A stretch of DNA of 7,545 nt from JAMZMI01 sp047632435 (GTDB lineage: Bacteria; Bacteroidota; Bacteroidia; Cytophagales; Cyclobacteriaceae): positions 1 through 7,545 of the forward strand of contig JBLICU010000135.1 of assembly GCA_047632435.1 (NCBI GenBank). The letters run 5' to 3'. Each line of letters opens with the position of its first letter. Position 1 is the first letter of the stretch. The notes under the pieces are model-generated. The model was not told the DNA's origin. It worked only from the letters and a program-made list of their open reading frames with translations, and did not search any database. Below, one piece after another: positions 7,057-7,545 of the stretch. Position numbers and translations under genes: made by a program.

Positions 7057-7066
7057 ACCCTACAAA

Positions 7067-7545
7067 ATGAAGCGATCCGGTATCATCTATATATGCTTAA
7101 TTTTTGTTTTGGCCCTAAGCTGTAATCAAACAAGAGAAAAAGGAAAAAAGGAATTTCTGAAAACTGCTAGAGGTGAAGCAGATGAGATGATCATGGTCAT
7201 CGATACAGGCATGTGGGGCAGACCTGTTGGCGAAGAATTACAAAACATCTACAAAGGTTTTTTGATTGGGATGCCTCAGGATGAGGCAAAATTCAACGTC
7301 CATAACGTCAATCCCATTGAACTGAATTCCACACTTAAAACAGCTGTTAATATGGTGTTTGTGATGGCATTGGACAATGAAAGCAGTCAGGGAAGGGAGC
7401 TGAGAAAATATTTTTCCGATAGTTCATTGAAACTAATTAGGGATGATACTTCCATCTTCATGACAGTACGGAAAGACGAATTCGCAAAAGGACAGATTGT
7501 TCTTTATTTATTCTCCAAGACAGAGGATCAGTTATTGGAAAAAAT
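7067..7545 (+). CDS. DUF4837 family lipoprotein, 5' part (3' end outside window)
   Basis: The frame is open from ATG 7067 to the right edge, giving 159 complete codons. The N-terminus MKRSGIIYICLIFVLALSC is a lipoprotein signal peptide (lipobox L16-A-L-S-C, with Leu at -3 or -4), and the mature protein begins CNQTREKGKK. The body carries the DUF4837 pattern as I recall it: a small residue run ARGEADEMIMVIDTGMW, then GRPVGEEL, then a conserved MPQDEAKFNVHNV segment and hydrophobic strands NMVFVMAL and IVLYLF. The acidic surface-export signal after the Cys is absent, so a periplasmic-face anchor is inferred. No enzymatic motif is visible and the family has no established function. It is 59 bases after mltD and may have its own promoter. 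Confidence 0.82.
   Translation, partial: MKRSGIIYICLIFVLALSCNQTREKGKKEFLKTARGEADEMIMVIDTGMWGRPVGEELQNIYKGFLIGMPQDEAKFNVHNVNPIELNSTLKTAVNMVFVMALDNESSQGRELRKYFSDSSLKLIRDDTSIFMTVRKDEFAKGQIVLYLFSKTEDQLLEK

Noticed and set aside
1..7545. Search for a defence system, mobile element, CRISPR array, tRNA or phage gene
   Set aside because: No transposase, integrase, toxin-antitoxin, direct repeats, array or cloverleaf was seen; every gene is a housekeeping or envelope type with similar base composition.

Overview
The window looks like chromosome from a Bacteroidota bacterium, most likely of the Cytophagales type. The reasons are the family set (DUF4292 and DUF4837 lipoproteins, a Bacteroidota-style EnvC and a LysM-tailed MltD), signal peptides ending in AQ or SQ, moderately AT-rich DNA, the lack of Shine-Dalgarno sequences before most starts, and promoter elements of the Bacteroidota form TAnnTTTG. 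Genus and species cannot be read from this window. All genes lie on the + strand and are tightly packed, and the longest non-coding gap is about 155 bases.

Region 1 (1-3846) reads as one transcription unit. It holds the C-terminal end of a sugar-phosphate nucleotidyltransferase with a left-handed beta-helix tail, a secreted TPR protein starting 3 bases later, a DUF4292 lipoprotein overlapping the TPR gene by 8 bases, and an EnvC-like coiled-coil/LytM protein overlapping the lipoprotein gene. Region 2 (3847-4001) is a gap with a good Bacteroidota promoter just before the next gene. Region 3 (4002-7007) holds tatA (twin-arginine translocase), gatA (tRNA-dependent amidotransferase subunit A; TTG start, same frame as tatA and separated from its stop by one codon) and an MltD-like lytic transglycosylase. 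Region 4 (7008-7545) has a short gap with a second promoter-like element inside a palindrome, followed by a DUF4837 lipoprotein cut by the window edge.

Most of the genes concern the cell envelope: a sugar-nucleotide enzyme for surface polysaccharide, an amidase activator (EnvC), a peptidoglycan lyase (MltD), a protein translocase component (TatA) and three exported proteins of unknown role. GatA is the exception, a translation enzyme embedded in the cluster. No mobile element, CRISPR array, RNA gene, phage gene or defence system is visible. This is ordinary core genome; the interesting points are the uncharacterised envelope proteins and the tatA-gatA junction.
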